NCBI RefSeq assembly: GCF_014596745.1
Contig: NZ_JABTCF010000008.1
Span: forward strand, 169,088-233,087
Direction of reading: 5' to 3'
Length of the DNA: 64,000 bases
Source of the DNA: Maribacter aquimaris
GTDB taxonomy: Bacteria; Bacteroidota; Bacteroidia; Flavobacteriales; Flavobacteriaceae
Under the pieces are notes generated by a model. It saw only the letters and a list, made by a program, of their open reading frames with translations. It had not been told where the DNA came from and searched no databases. The position numbers and the translations under genes were made by a program. Positions 47,583 to 56,644 of the stretch are shown here, in pieces (positions within the stretch are counted from its first letter, which is position 1; each line of letters begins with the position of its first letter).

Positions 47583-48587
47583 TTAAAGATTTTCTTTAAT
47601 GTAGTCGAGGTTTAACAGTGTTTGTTTTAACTCTTCATCCGTAAGTTGGGTCGTATTGTGTGAGTGGTAATCGGCAATAATACTGATATCCGTTTCCCCT
47701 TCCGAGAAATATCGACTGTAATTCAGATCGCGATTATCTGCGGGTATTCTGTAAAATTCCCCCATATCCTCGGCTTTTTGCATTTCTTCCCTGGTACACA
47801 GGGTTTCATACAACTTTTCACCATGTCGGGTGCCAATGACCTTGATCTCATTATCCGCATTAAAAATACTTTTAACGGCTTTGGCCAAATCGCCAATGGT
47901 ACTGGCAGGGGCCTTGTTGACGAAAAGATCGCCTTGGTTCCCATGTTTAAAAGCAAAAAGCACTAAATCCACAGCATCTTCCAAAGACATCAGAAAACGG
48001 GTCATATTGGGGTCGGTTACGGTTAGGGGTGTTTTCTCTTCGATTTGCTTTACAAATAAAGGGATGACCGAACCCCTGGAAGCCATGACATTCCCATAAC
48101 GCGTTAAGCATACAATGGTATTATCATCCTGGATATTTCGTGAAGCTGCCACTGCCACTTTTTCCATTAAAGCCTTGCTGATTCCCATGGCGTTAATAGG
48201 ATAAGCGGCCTTATCGGTACTAAGGCAAATAATGCGTTTTACGCCATTGGCGACTGCGGCATCAATGGTGTTTTGGGTGCCGAACACATTGGTTTTTGCG
48301 GCTTCTATGGGGAAAAACTCACACGAAGGTACTTGTTTAAGGGCTGCAGCATGAAACACATAATCAACGCCGCGCATGGCTTTGTCGATACTGTTATAAT
48401 CACGTACATCACCAATATAAAACTTCACCTTCTCATTTTTGAGTTGGTTTCGCATATCGTCCTGTTTTTTTTCATCCCGACTAAAAATGCGTATTTCCTT
48501 TATATTGGTTTCTAAAAACCGGTTTAACACCGCGTTCCCAAAGGAACCAGTACCGCCTGTAATGAGTAGTGTTTTGTTTTTGAACAT
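47583..48587 (-). CDS. fnlA: UDP-GlcNAc 4,6-dehydratase/5-epimerase (FnlA/CapE/WbjB)
   Basis: This 334-residue SDR enzyme performs the first step of UDP-L-FucNAc synthesis: 4,6-dehydration and 5-epimerisation of UDP-GlcNAc. It shows the NAD motif LLITGGTGSFGNAVL at about 5-19 and HAAALKQVPSCE. The active-site segment is STDKAAYPINAMGISKALMEK, where Met replaces the usual Tyr of Y-x3-K, as known for the CapE/FlaA1 group. It begins 49 bp after the preceding glycosyltransferase gene and directly abuts the small cupin. It leads the fnl subcluster. Confidence 0.94.
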   Translation of the reverse strand: MFKNKTLLITGGTGSFGNAVLNRFLETNIKEIRIFSRDEKKQDDMRNQLKNEKVKFYIGDVRDYNSIDKAMRGVDYVFHAAALKQVPSCEFFPIEAAKTNVFGTQNTIDAAVANGVKRIICLSTDKAAYPINAMGISKALMEKVAVAASRNIQDDNTIVCLTRYGNVMASRGSVIPLFVKQIEEKTPLTVTDPNMTRFLMSLEDAVDLVLFAFKHGNQGDLFVNKAPASTIGDLAKAVKSIFNADNEIKVIGTRHGEKLYETLCTREEMQKAEDMGEFYRIPADNRDLNYSRYFSEGETDISIIADYHSHNTTQLTDEELKQTLLNLDYIKENL

Positions 48588-48636
48588 GATAGACCTTGAT
48601 TTATTTTATATTAACTCTGTTTTTGTGATTTCTTTG

Positions 48637-49767
48637 TCAATTTAAATCACGTTGTAAAACTGTTTCTATTAAATTTGATTGATAGTAGGGATTATATTTT
48701 TCATCTATTACTTTATAGCAATTTTTCCTGATTTCATTCCTATTCTTAGTGTTATTCGGGTCGAACCATTTATGGATTTTTTCGCCTAAATCTTTTATTG
48801 AATCCATTTCAAAGTAATCACCATTTTTGCCTGGAATAATGGCCTCTGCCTCGGGCATTTGATATGCGAAATTACCATGGGTAATTACAGGGGTTCCATA
48901 ACTAAAACAATGAATTACTGTTAAACCGACATTTCCTGGTGATATACATAAATCTGATTCAAATATTAAATCCGATAAAATAGATTCATCATAACAGGAA
49001 CCATAGAACCATGTTTGGGATTTAATGCTACTTGAAAGAGTTTTTAAATTATCCATTTCCTCCCCATCCCCAATCAGTACTACATTAAATTTTTGAGTAT
49101 CACTTTCAATTAGTTTAATGGCTTCGAATAATTGATTTAGTTTTTTTTGTGGGGTTAACCGACCAATGAACAGTAATACTGGGGAATCATTATTAAAGTG
49201 TTTCTTGAACACCCCTTTTTCTATTTTTTTATTCCTTTGTTCTTTGTGAAAATCATAATCCAAGGAATTATAAATCACATGTAAATTGTTTTTGTTTATT
49301 CCTTGTGATTGTAATATCTGCTTAGAATGGTTTTCATATAAAAAAATACCATTTGGAATAGAAAAAAAGAGTTTCTTGATAAACATTTCAATTTTCCCTT
49401 CTTTACCATACATACCATGTGTCCAAAAATATACTTTCTTTCCCAATATCCTTGCTAATATACTAGTAATCCAAGTGCTCATTCCCCTTGGATTTCCACT
49501 AAAAATAATGGCATCATACTCTTTGAATATAGAGTTAAATACTTTTTTTTGCCAATAAAATTCTTTTTTAAAAAATACATTCTTAATTTCTATCCACTTG
49601 AATTTCTCATTGAGTGTTTCCAATGGTATATACTCAATATTACTATGTGTGTTTTCTGATTCTAGGTAGAAAGTAAAATCAAGGTTTTCTAGACTATTCA
49701 TATTATCCCATACGTAAAGACGATATAATGGGGATATCATAGGAATCATGGCAATTTTATAAGTCAT
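48637..49767 (-). CDS. GT4-family glycosyltransferase
   Basis: This 376-residue GT-B enzyme has the GT4 donor-domain landmarks LLFIGRLTPQKKLNQLFEAI at about 195-214, VVLIGDGEEMDNL at about 225-237, and a C-terminal segment ISPGNVGLTVIHCFSYGTPVI. In the last of these the first acidic residue of the usual E-x7-E motif is replaced by Gly/Asn. The N-terminal acceptor domain is not like any transferase I recognise, so sugar and acceptor cannot be assigned. The gene is markedly AT-rich compared with fnlA next to it, which fits the exchangeable, serotype-specific part of the locus. Confidence 0.85.
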   Translation of the reverse strand: MTYKIAMIPMISPLYRLYVWDNMNSLENLDFTFYLESENTHSNIEYIPLETLNEKFKWIEIKNVFFKKEFYWQKKVFNSIFKEYDAIIFSGNPRGMSTWITSILARILGKKVYFWTHGMYGKEGKIEMFIKKLFFSIPNGIFLYENHSKQILQSQGINKNNLHVIYNSLDYDFHKEQRNKKIEKGVFKKHFNNDSPVLLFIGRLTPQKKLNQLFEAIKLIESDTQKFNVVLIGDGEEMDNLKTLSSSIKSQTWFYGSCYDESILSDLIFESDLCISPGNVGLTVIHCFSYGTPVITHGNFAYQMPEAEAIIPGKNGDYFEMDSIKDLGEKIHKWFDPNNTKNRNEIRKNCYKVIDEKYNPYYQSNLIETVLQRDLN

Positions 49768-49808
49768 GTTTGGTAGGTTGGTTTAATTTAATAGTCAAGA
49801 TATTATGT

Positions 49809-50456
49809 TTATTTAATCTCCTTAGGAAAATATTTTTCCAAGATGTTTAAATCAATTTCTGGTTCTCTAAAAAAATCAATGTTTTTTTGAATTTCATCAT
49901 CACTGAAATCCCACCATTTTATTTCCAATAAACGATCAATGATATCTTTACTAAATCTATATTTTATTACCTTTGCAGGTACTCCTCCAGCTATAGCATA
50001 GGGTGGGACGTCTTTTGTAACTATGGCACCAGTGGCAATCACAGCTCCGTCACCAATGGTAACTCCATCCATTACCGTACAATTTCGTCCTACCCAAACA
50101 TCATTTCCAACACTTATAGGTAAGGCCTCCTCGAAATCAATTTCCCTTACCCAATCGTTCTTCATGTTGTTGTTTTTGTAAAAAATAGACTGGGTAGAGG
50201 CGTAATTTAGTGGATGTCTGCCTAGACCCATTACAGTATTCTTTCCGATAGCAGAAAAGTTACCTATGGTAACCCATGCGAATTGACAAAAAGCATTAAC
50301 ACGCGTATACTTCCCAATATGTGAATGATGTAATTTGGCAAACCACCTTATTTCCGAAAACTTAGTAAAAGAAGAGGCAGTATCCCAATATGCGAAAAAC
50401 GATACCGCTTTATGCGTTACTTTTTTGATTGAGAAAATAGATTTAATATAACTCAT
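49809..50456 (-). CDS. CatB-like hexapeptide-repeat O-acetyltransferase
   Basis: This 215-residue protein has left-handed beta-helix hexapeptide repeats from about 45 to 165. They include VGNDVWVGRNCTVMDGVTIG, and GDGAVIATGAIVTKDVPPYAIAGGVPAKVIK, typical of xenobiotic or polysaccharide acetyltransferases. The C-terminal helix IIDRLLEIKWWDFSDDEI is also characteristic. The likely reaction is acetyl-CoA-dependent O-acetylation of a sugar in the cytoplasm before polymerisation. It lies 41 bp from the neighbouring GT4 gene in the same orientation, followed upstream by a 356-bp gap. Confidence 0.88.
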   Translation of the reverse strand: MSYIKSIFSIKKVTHKAVSFFAYWDTASSFTKFSEIRWFAKLHHSHIGKYTRVNAFCQFAWVTIGNFSAIGKNTVMGLGRHPLNYASTQSIFYKNNNMKNDWVREIDFEEALPISVGNDVWVGRNCTVMDGVTIGDGAVIATGAIVTKDVPPYAIAGGVPAKVIKYRFSKDIIDRLLEIKWWDFSDDEIQKNIDFFREPEIDLNILEKYFPKEIK

Positions 50457-50812
50457 TTAAAGGTATTAAAGTATTTAATAAAGATTAAGTCAAAATTTAG
50501 TTCTTCGAATGGAAGAAAACCATAGTAATAATAAGGTAGATATTTTAAATGCATTTTTCTAAGACAAGGGGTGTTTTTTTAGAATTAAGTTATAAAAGTA
50601 TATTCAATATTTTAATTGGCATACATATTTTTGAGGTGTTCTACATTTTATTCGGTGAAATGAACTAGATTAGTTAAGGATATAAAAAAAATATAACCTC
50701 CGACAAATTGAAGTATTAGAGTTAATTTAAATTTAAATGAAGCTTATCAATCATTTAGTTTTATGGAAATTAAATAAATAATCCCAAGAAAGGGGGCAAT
50801 GTAGTTTTAAAT
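50457..50812. other. AT-rich gap inside the polysaccharide locus
   Basis: This stretch of 356 bp between the acetyltransferase and the next GT4 gene contains no ORF of note. It is extremely AT-rich, with several A- and T-runs. I see no exact TAnnTTTG on the - strand. It may hold an internal promoter or mark a past deletion. Confidence 0.3.
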
Positions 50813-51919
50813 TTAATTATCGATTAAGTTGTTTAATAATTTCGTCCATTTTTTTAAGACAGTGTCCATTTTATATTGATTGATCAATATTTCACTAGCC
50901 CTTGAAAAATTAATCCGCAGATCTTGACAATCAATCAACTCTTGTATTTTTTTTGCCATATTGGGGCGATCGTAAGGAACTATTAAAAATCCACTCTTGT
51001 CGTTTTGTATTATTTCATTAGGTCCGGTCTGAATATCAAAACTGACCAATGGTAGTTTATTGACCATCCCTTCCAATAAACTCATGGGGAATCCTTCATA
51101 TGAAGAGGTCATCACCATAAGGGAATATTTGGAATACTGCTCATATAAATCAGTAACATTACCTTCAAGAATTACTTTCCCAGTTAAACCAAGTTTATCA
51201 ATATTTTCCTTGATAAGATCATGTAAACTACCTTTGCCATAAATATGCCAAGTATATTCCGGGTTTTTAGATAACACCATTTGGGCAACCTCCAATAAAT
51301 AGCTTTCGAAATTTTTTGGATGATCTAATCGGCCTACACTGATAATTTTATTGGTATTTGGATTGTAAGGGGAACTTTTTAGAAATAGGTTTTCATCAAT
51401 GGGATTGTATATTTGAGTTACCTTTTTTGCCAATGTTTTTTTTCGATAATTAAGTTTATCAGCCTTTGTTAAAGAAATAACTACTTTAGAACAAATTGCC
51501 CCTATATGTTCATTTATTCTTTTAAAATGATTCACCTCCCCGTAATAACTTGAATGGGACCAATAAATCATCTTTGTATTTGTTCCCAAAACGGAAAAGC
51601 CACCTAAAGGGCAACATAAATGACCACAAACGATAAGTATATCAATGCTATTATTTTTAAGATATTTTCTTAATTTAGGGACAGCTTTAAAAATACCGGA
51701 TTTCATGGATTTCCTTTCTTTCATGAGCTCGAAGAAAGTAACTTTTTCACTCCATTCATACACTTGTTCACGATCTCTAGGTTGAAATGCCACGGCATGT
51801 ATTTCTGCTATTGCTTTTTCGGCAAATGTACTGGCTAAAAGTGATGTGACCCTTTCAATACCTCCATGAGAACATGTACTTCCCAATAAGAAGGCAATAT
51901 TTGGTAAATTTCTATTCAC
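50813..51919 (-). CDS. GT4-family glycosyltransferase, GalNAc-transferase-like
   Basis: This 368-residue GT-B enzyme has an acceptor domain with GSTCSHGGIERVTSLLAS at the N terminus. The donor domain shows IISVGRLDHPKNFE and the pattern SYEGFPMSLLEGMVNKLPLVSFDIQTGPNEII. The S[SY]EGFPM...SFD-x2-TGP-x-EII pattern is typical of a GT4 group that includes PglH/PglJ-like HexNAc transferases. A HexNAc-type donor (for example UDP-GalNAc or UDP-GalNAcA, both predicted for this locus) is therefore plausible but unproven. Gaps of 356 and 691 bp separate it from its neighbours. Confidence 0.87.
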   Translation of the reverse strand: MNRNLPNIAFLLGSTCSHGGIERVTSLLASTFAEKAIAEIHAVAFQPRDREQVYEWSEKVTFFELMKERKSMKSGIFKAVPKLRKYLKNNSIDILIVCGHLCCPLGGFSVLGTNTKMIYWSHSSYYGEVNHFKRINEHIGAICSKVVISLTKADKLNYRKKTLAKKVTQIYNPIDENLFLKSSPYNPNTNKIISVGRLDHPKNFESYLLEVAQMVLSKNPEYTWHIYGKGSLHDLIKENIDKLGLTGKVILEGNVTDLYEQYSKYSLMVMTSSYEGFPMSLLEGMVNKLPLVSFDIQTGPNEIIQNDKSGFLIVPYDRPNMAKKIQELIDCQDLRINFSRASEILINQYKMDTVLKKWTKLLNNLIDN

Positions 51920-52094
51920 AAGTTCAAAGTTTTAGAATTCTAAGTTAATACTTCAGAAACGTTGATTGTTATAAAAAAGTGCCTTATTATAGTTTTTATA
52001 TTATAACTAAAAGGTAATTTGTTATAATGGTTAAATATAAGATATATAAAAGTATGTTTGAATGTGAACCAAATTTGATTCGAGGTTTCTAGGG

Positions 52095-52118
52095 AAGTAT
52101 TATAGCGAATACTTTTTT
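52095..52118 (+). terminator. Orphan + strand terminator-like hairpin
   Basis: AAGTATT (52095-52101) pairs with AATACTT (52108-52114) around ATAGCG, and a run of six T starts at 52113. It has the form of a + strand intrinsic terminator, but no + strand gene lies upstream. It could end an antisense or small RNA. Confidence 0.4.
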
Positions 52119-52500
52119 ATTAAAAAAATATCTTAAAGGGGCTTCGCAAGATCTATATCATTCAATGTGATTTGTAAGCAAAAAAAGTAGACGATTTTAG
52201 CAACTGAAATTTTGCAGTTTCATTGAATTTCAACCATAATAAGATGAATAAGTAAACAAAGGTGGAGGTAATATCTATCTTCATACTTTTCATTATGTAG
52301 ATTTTAACAATTTTAGGAATTCTACAAGAAATTAAAATGAACATCAATGAGAAATAATCAAGTAGATAATATTGAAAATGGTCCACTTTTCATCTAATCA
52401 TGTAACTCCAAGTGATTAATAACATAAGGTGTTTCATGGGACGGTATCATCGTGTCAATGTAAACCATATTATTTTCACACAATCTCATTAAAAAAAAAT

Positions 52501-52528
52501 AGGATACCCAAAATAATCTAGGTATCCT
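52501..52528 (-). terminator. Terminator of the beta-helix lipoprotein gene
   Basis: AGGATACC (52501-52508) pairs with GGTATCCT (52521-52528). On the - strand it is followed by a run of nine U (A-run at 52491-52499, after one intervening base). It lies 83 bp past the stop codon of the lipoprotein gene. Confidence 0.65.
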
Positions 52529-52610
52529 TTTGTAATTCTTTTGTGGTAACCAATTATGGTTTGAATACAACTTTGTTGTTAACTCAAATAATAATTACTT
52601 TTTGAGTATA

Positions 52611-54674
52611 TTAATATTCGTAGGCTCCTATATCATATCCTCCATTGGATCCTCTAGCTTTGCCTAAGATATCATAAGCGGCTTCCGTTTTTAATGTACT
52701 ACCGTCCATACCTATATCTTTTAAAGGACTATTTGGTTGTAAGGAGAAATCATTGTCGGCGATATTTTTAAAAGAAGGATTATTCGTCGTTATATTAGTG
52801 CCTGCAATAGCAGGAAAGGCATTGTTGTAATCATTACAGTTGGTGAAAGTTGCTTTATATGAACCTGTAGCATTATTATAACCGGAATAGTATGTATCGA
52901 TGGTTGCTTTCGTTCCATTGCTAAATGATGAATTGTAAAAATGGATAGTTCCAGCTCTGTTAGCGTTTATTATCCAAGGAAAATTATCCGCAGTCAAACC
53001 TATAATATAATTAGTGCCACCCGTTAAATTCGTACCCGCGGCATCCAATCTATGAAAACTGACTAACGCATTTCCATTAAAAGCAGGTAAATCCCGAATA
53101 ATAAAGTTGATAAAATAATTATTATCACCAGACGAGGTATGAGGGGTTCTTTGGTTTTCTGCTCCAGTAATACCAAGGAATTGAATTCCTTCTCCTGTCA
53201 TTTCCCAATTAATGAATAAATTATTATCTGATTGCCCAAATAATTGAAGGCCGCCACTATTCATAAGACCTTGAGCACCTTCAGAATATACATCCCTTAA
53301 TACATTGTTTCTCGAATTTTCGACTTGAATTCTGGCATTTTTAGCTTTAAATCTTTCCAAAATATTATTGTCTGAGGCAGCTTGAAAGATTAATGCCCTA
53401 GAACGATGATTAACTTCATCCTTGTAAGTTCTTTCTGCATAACAATCAGTTATAGACGAATTGGAAGTATTGAAGTAATCGAACAAATAATCCGAGCCAT
53501 TACCTCCATTATAAGCATATGCTTCGGACCATGAAATATTTATGTTCTCCGAAAAGGTTGGAAAATAGGCAGCTAATCCTGCATCTATTATCAATGTATT
53601 TGAAATGTTAACATTATTAGCTTTGGTGGTGTAAATTCCATAACCTGTACCATTATCACATCCATATACACCAGCATTATTCCAGCAATTACTATTACGA
53701 GACCAGTTGCCAAATTGAAACCCTATAATGTTGTCTAAAATAACATTACTAGAAGATACCTGAATGCCAACTCTATATTCACTCAACATAAAATTGTGAA
53801 GTTCAATGTGTGAATGGTTAATGACAAATCCCCTATCTGCACTTTCAGGGATTTGATTTATTGGATTAGCTTCCAAGTGAGGCATTATATTATCGGGTAA
53901 ATCTTGTCCATTTTCCAACCAATCGTCTTTTGTATATGTTGGCCCATTGGTGGCGGTAATATCACCAGGGGTAGTATTGTAACCGATAAACTTGATCGGG
54001 TTGCCACTTGTTCCACTTCTTTTAGAAGTTATATTCACTGAAGCATAATTCCCGGCTTTTACATAGACGACATCACCTGCAACTGCAGTAGCGAAGGCAT
54101 GTTGAATACTCCAAGCCGTTGCCTCCGATCGACCATTATTGTTAGCTTTTCCAGTTATTGTAACATAATATACGTTGTCACCGGTAATGGGCGCTTTATT
54201 TTCAGAAGTAACCGTTACATTTCCGGTTCCTGTGGATACGGTTTCATCTTCATTGACCACCTCGGTTGTATAGGTAAAGGTGTCTTCAATTTCCTCAGTC
54301 GTCTCAGGAGTGGTTTCTATGGGAGTGTCAGGGGTCGTTTCTGCAGACGTGCTGGTGGTTGTTTCCGGTGTGTAGGTGAGGGTGTTGTCCGTATTAATAA
54401 CAACCGTGCCGTTTTCAGGCTCTGATGTTTCCGTAATGATTACGTTTTCTACATTTTCGAAGCCATCATTGGCTAAGACATCCAGGGTGATACTTTCTCT
54501 TGAGTTAATGAAAAAGGTATCGTCAAGAATGAGTTCACTTAAATCCAAGGTGTTTTGGGTTTCAGACAGAACATAGTCCGTTATTAGGTCGGAATCCTTG
54601 GAACAGGAAAATTGGGAAACAATAAAAATGCTAAGTAGGAACACTTTTAGTGGGGCTAGTGTTTTAAAATTCAT
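52611..54674 (-). CDS. Lipoprotein with Ig-like domain and right-handed parallel beta-helix
   Basis: This 687-residue protein has a lipoprotein signal MNFKTLAPLKVFLLSIFIVS ending at Cys24. The ATG at 54674 is preferred over an upstream in-frame ATG at 54710. An Ig/cadherin-like domain (about 45-155) is interrupted at 103-130 by a Thr/Pro/Glu-rich insert. From about 165 onward repeated short turns with many Asn, Gly and Ser residues form a beta-helix (RSEATAWSIQHAFATAVAGD, VYVKAGNYASVNI). The C terminus is RGSNGGYDIGAYEY, a common ending of beta-helix proteins. The fold occurs in polysaccharide lyases and epimerases, so it may trim, modify or hold the surface polymer. Catalytic residues cannot be named. 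Confidence 0.88.
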   Translation of the reverse strand: MNFKTLAPLKVFLLSIFIVSQFSCSKDSDLITDYVLSETQNTLDLSELILDDTFFINSRESITLDVLANDGFENVENVIITETSEPENGTVVINTDNTLTYTPETTTSTSAETTPDTPIETTPETTEEIEDTFTYTTEVVNEDETVSTGTGNVTVTSENKAPITGDNVYYVTITGKANNNGRSEATAWSIQHAFATAVAGDVVYVKAGNYASVNITSKRSGTSGNPIKFIGYNTTPGDITATNGPTYTKDDWLENGQDLPDNIMPHLEANPINQIPESADRGFVINHSHIELHNFMLSEYRVGIQVSSSNVILDNIIGFQFGNWSRNSNCWNNAGVYGCDNGTGYGIYTTKANNVNISNTLIIDAGLAAYFPTFSENINISWSEAYAYNGGNGSDYLFDYFNTSNSSITDCYAERTYKDEVNHRSRALIFQAASDNNILERFKAKNARIQVENSRNNVLRDVYSEGAQGLMNSGGLQLFGQSDNNLFINWEMTGEGIQFLGITGAENQRTPHTSSGDNNYFINFIIRDLPAFNGNALVSFHRLDAAGTNLTGGTNYIIGLTADNFPWIINANRAGTIHFYNSSFSNGTKATIDTYYSGYNNATGSYKATFTNCNDYNNAFPAIAGTNITTNNPSFKNIADNDFSLQPNSPLKDIGMDGSTLKTEAAYDILGKARGSNGGYDIGAYEY

Positions 54675-54720
54675 GGGTAATTTGGGATTAAGTGCGATAA
54701 CAATTATCATTTGGGTTTAA

Positions 54721-54782
54721 CAAATCTATTTAAAATTTAATATAGTCCGATGAAATTCATGTTATTTTCGATGAAATGCATC
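54721..54782 (-). promoter_or_regulatory. Promoter with tandem operator-like repeats for the beta-helix gene
   Basis: On the - strand TAGATTTG (54728 to 54721) matches TAnnTTTG exactly, 47 bp before the preferred start codon. At the expected -33 place there is no TTG. Instead two direct repeats CGATGAAATTCATG (54748-54761) and CGATGAAATGCATC (54769-54782) lie 21 bp apart, about two helical turns. Each contains an ATGAA-n-TTCAT-like dyad. An activator-dependent promoter is a reasonable reading. Confidence 0.45.
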
Positions 54783-55210
54783 TTTTGTATTAATCCTAAT
54801 ACGGACGAATACCGTGACTTGGATTTTTGTCGATGGTTTATTCGATGAACTACCTCTTTTTTTAACAATTGTAGTAAGAATTATTAAGATGGAAATTAAT
54901 TAATATGTTGGACACAGTTTGGTTTATAGGGAAGGGGTGTCTATAATCCGGAAATAAAATATAGGATTATTGATTGATTATTTCATCAATTTAAGTCTGT
55001 AGTTGTTTAGAAAAGTTACTATTTGACAGAAAAAAGGTTCCATGCCTCTAATCAAGTACCTCTCAAGATATTTTTTAATTGTTGTGTGGTCTTTCTTAAA
55101 AGAAAGGCCCTCCTGTTTTTTTAAATAGTATAAAAATCCATCGAATAGATATTGTTTGAGCACGGTCCCAGTCCAAAGTAGAGCAACTTAGATAAATGAA
55201 AAGAGGATTA
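54783..55210. other. Gap between the beta-helix gene and the ligase gene
   Basis: About 430 bp hold only a 61-codon - strand ORF (54978-55163) opening at GTG. Its sequence is hydrophobic-aromatic at the start (VLKQYLFDGFLYYLKKQEG). It could be a leftover of a glycosyltransferase C terminus, but I cannot support that. Nothing else is recognisable. Confidence 0.3.
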
Positions 55211-56398
55211 CTATTCCTGATTTTTTGTCTCCAATAACTTATAGTGTATGCCTATCATAAGGAAAAAGAACATCATGGAATTACTTGCCCGGTAAAAAAC
55301 ATAGATGTTGTTAAAGAGCAAAAAAATAAAAAAGAACAACAGACTTAATTTGTATTCCGGGTTCGATTTGTTTGTCAAATACAATCTAAAGGACTTAAAG
55401 AAAGGCAGAAAAAAGACGGCGATTATCAATAATCCAATAAAAAAACCATGTTCCACTAAGGCTTCTGTATAATTGTTATGCGTCATATGTCGGGTTGGGC
55501 TATAATTAATAAAATTGCCCGCACCCACACCGGTAATTGGATGGTCTAAGAAAACCTCAATCCCCCTTTTGATAAGTTGCCCTCGTGACTCCTCATTAGA
55601 GGTGGAAGACATACGGTTTTCAATACTTGAATTAGTATAGATATTTATGAATTGTAATACAAAGGCAAGAGAAATCAGAAACATTAGTACCTTTCGGAAG
55701 ATGGCATAGATAGGGTTCCTGATTTTAGTTTTATTGACCCAAAACCAGAACAAGGCATTAATAAGGATAATAAAAATCAAACCAGATCTTGATTGGGTGG
55801 TAAAGGAAATGGCTATTGCTAAGATAGGTATTACAATCAATCCCCCGAGCGTCCACGTATTCCTGTATTTGAGGTGCAACCTAAAAACAGAAAAATTGGC
55901 AAAAAGTGCTATATAAGAATAATAATTGGCATTGTATAAAAAATCACTGCGAGCTGCAGAAGGCGCATAGAAGGTAACGGGATTAAAAGTACCCAAGCTG
56001 TACTCGGCGAATATTATTAAGATGAGGACCAAAATATAGGCAATATGAAAGTAATCCTCCAAATCCAATTTATTACAAAGACCAATACCGATGTAGGCCC
56101 CCATAAAGGCCGCTAGGATTTTCGTAATGGTAAAATTGAATTTTTCAAAATCAATGTTGGGATAAAAGACCGCTACAAATGAAAATATTAAAAAAAGCAA
56201 AAACAATAACATCTCTTGCCTTTGGAATATTGATGCCGATTTGTCTATGGCTAATGTAATAACGAATGTTAAAGGAAATAAAATACCGAAGCCCAATGAC
56301 TGAAGGCCCCAATGCAGTCCGGCATAATACAAGACAATGGTCGCCATCAATAAAAAGCCTATGAAAGGTCTGAGTCTGTTTAAAAGCTGGATATTCAT
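55211..56398 (-). CDS. O-antigen ligase / Wzy-type polymerase family membrane protein
   Basis: This 395-residue protein has about eleven transmembrane helices and a large extracytoplasmic loop. The family motif is GVGAGNFINYSPTRHMTHNNYTEALVEHGF (split here as GVGAGNF and THNNYTEALVEHG), the Wzy_C region of O-antigen ligases and polymerases. Within a locus that also has an initiating transferase, it is the probable Wzy polymerase. Ligase (WaaL) activity is the alternative, and sequence alone does not separate them. It is flanked by gaps of about 430 and 246 bp. Confidence 0.88.
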   Translation of the reverse strand: MNIQLLNRLRPFIGFLLMATIVLYYAGLHWGLQSLGFGILFPLTFVITLAIDKSASIFQRQEMLLFLLFLIFSFVAVFYPNIDFEKFNFTITKILAAFMGAYIGIGLCNKLDLEDYFHIAYILVLILIIFAEYSLGTFNPVTFYAPSAARSDFLYNANYYSYIALFANFSVFRLHLKYRNTWTLGGLIVIPILAIAISFTTQSRSGLIFIILINALFWFWVNKTKIRNPIYAIFRKVLMFLISLAFVLQFINIYTNSSIENRMSSTSNEESRGQLIKRGIEVFLDHPITGVGAGNFINYSPTRHMTHNNYTEALVEHGFFIGLLIIAVFFLPFFKSFRLYLTNKSNPEYKLSLLFFFIFLLFNNIYVFYRASNSMMFFFLMIGIHYKLLETKNQE

Positions 56399-56644
56399 TT
56401 TGACTGATTTTGTAGTGTAATTCTGAGGGTGTTAATTATTGACAAATACATTCAGTGCTAATTTTTGGAAGACGACGACAGAAGGGAATTAAAACAGAGA
56501 ATTAAACATAGGGCATTTTTTGGCAATATAGTATTTTCAAATAACATAGGAAGATGATCTTAAAGGCTTTTCATATAACAAAGTATAATAGACTGTTTAA
56601 TTGTTGGTTTTAATTGTAAACTTCGTCAATTCAAAGTTTATAAA

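Larger units (their letters stand above)
51920..52610. other. 691-bp gap with two hairpins
   Basis: No convincing gene is present. A 74-codon - strand ORF (52162-52386) has no recognisable features. A + strand terminator-like hairpin lies at 52095-52118 and a - strand terminator at 52501-52528. The rest is AT-rich sequence that must include the promoter of the GT4 gene starting at 51919. I could not find an exact -7 consensus there. Confidence 0.35.

Noticed and set aside
52162..52386. 74-codon - strand ORF
   Set aside because: Hydrophobic and aromatic but without a recognisable domain; not positioned in an operon. Treated as chance.
54978..55163. 61-codon - strand ORF, possible tail of a lost glycosyltransferase
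   Set aside because: A faint similarity in feel to GT2 C termini is not enough. The upstream frame is closed by a stop just before it, so no larger gene can be rebuilt.
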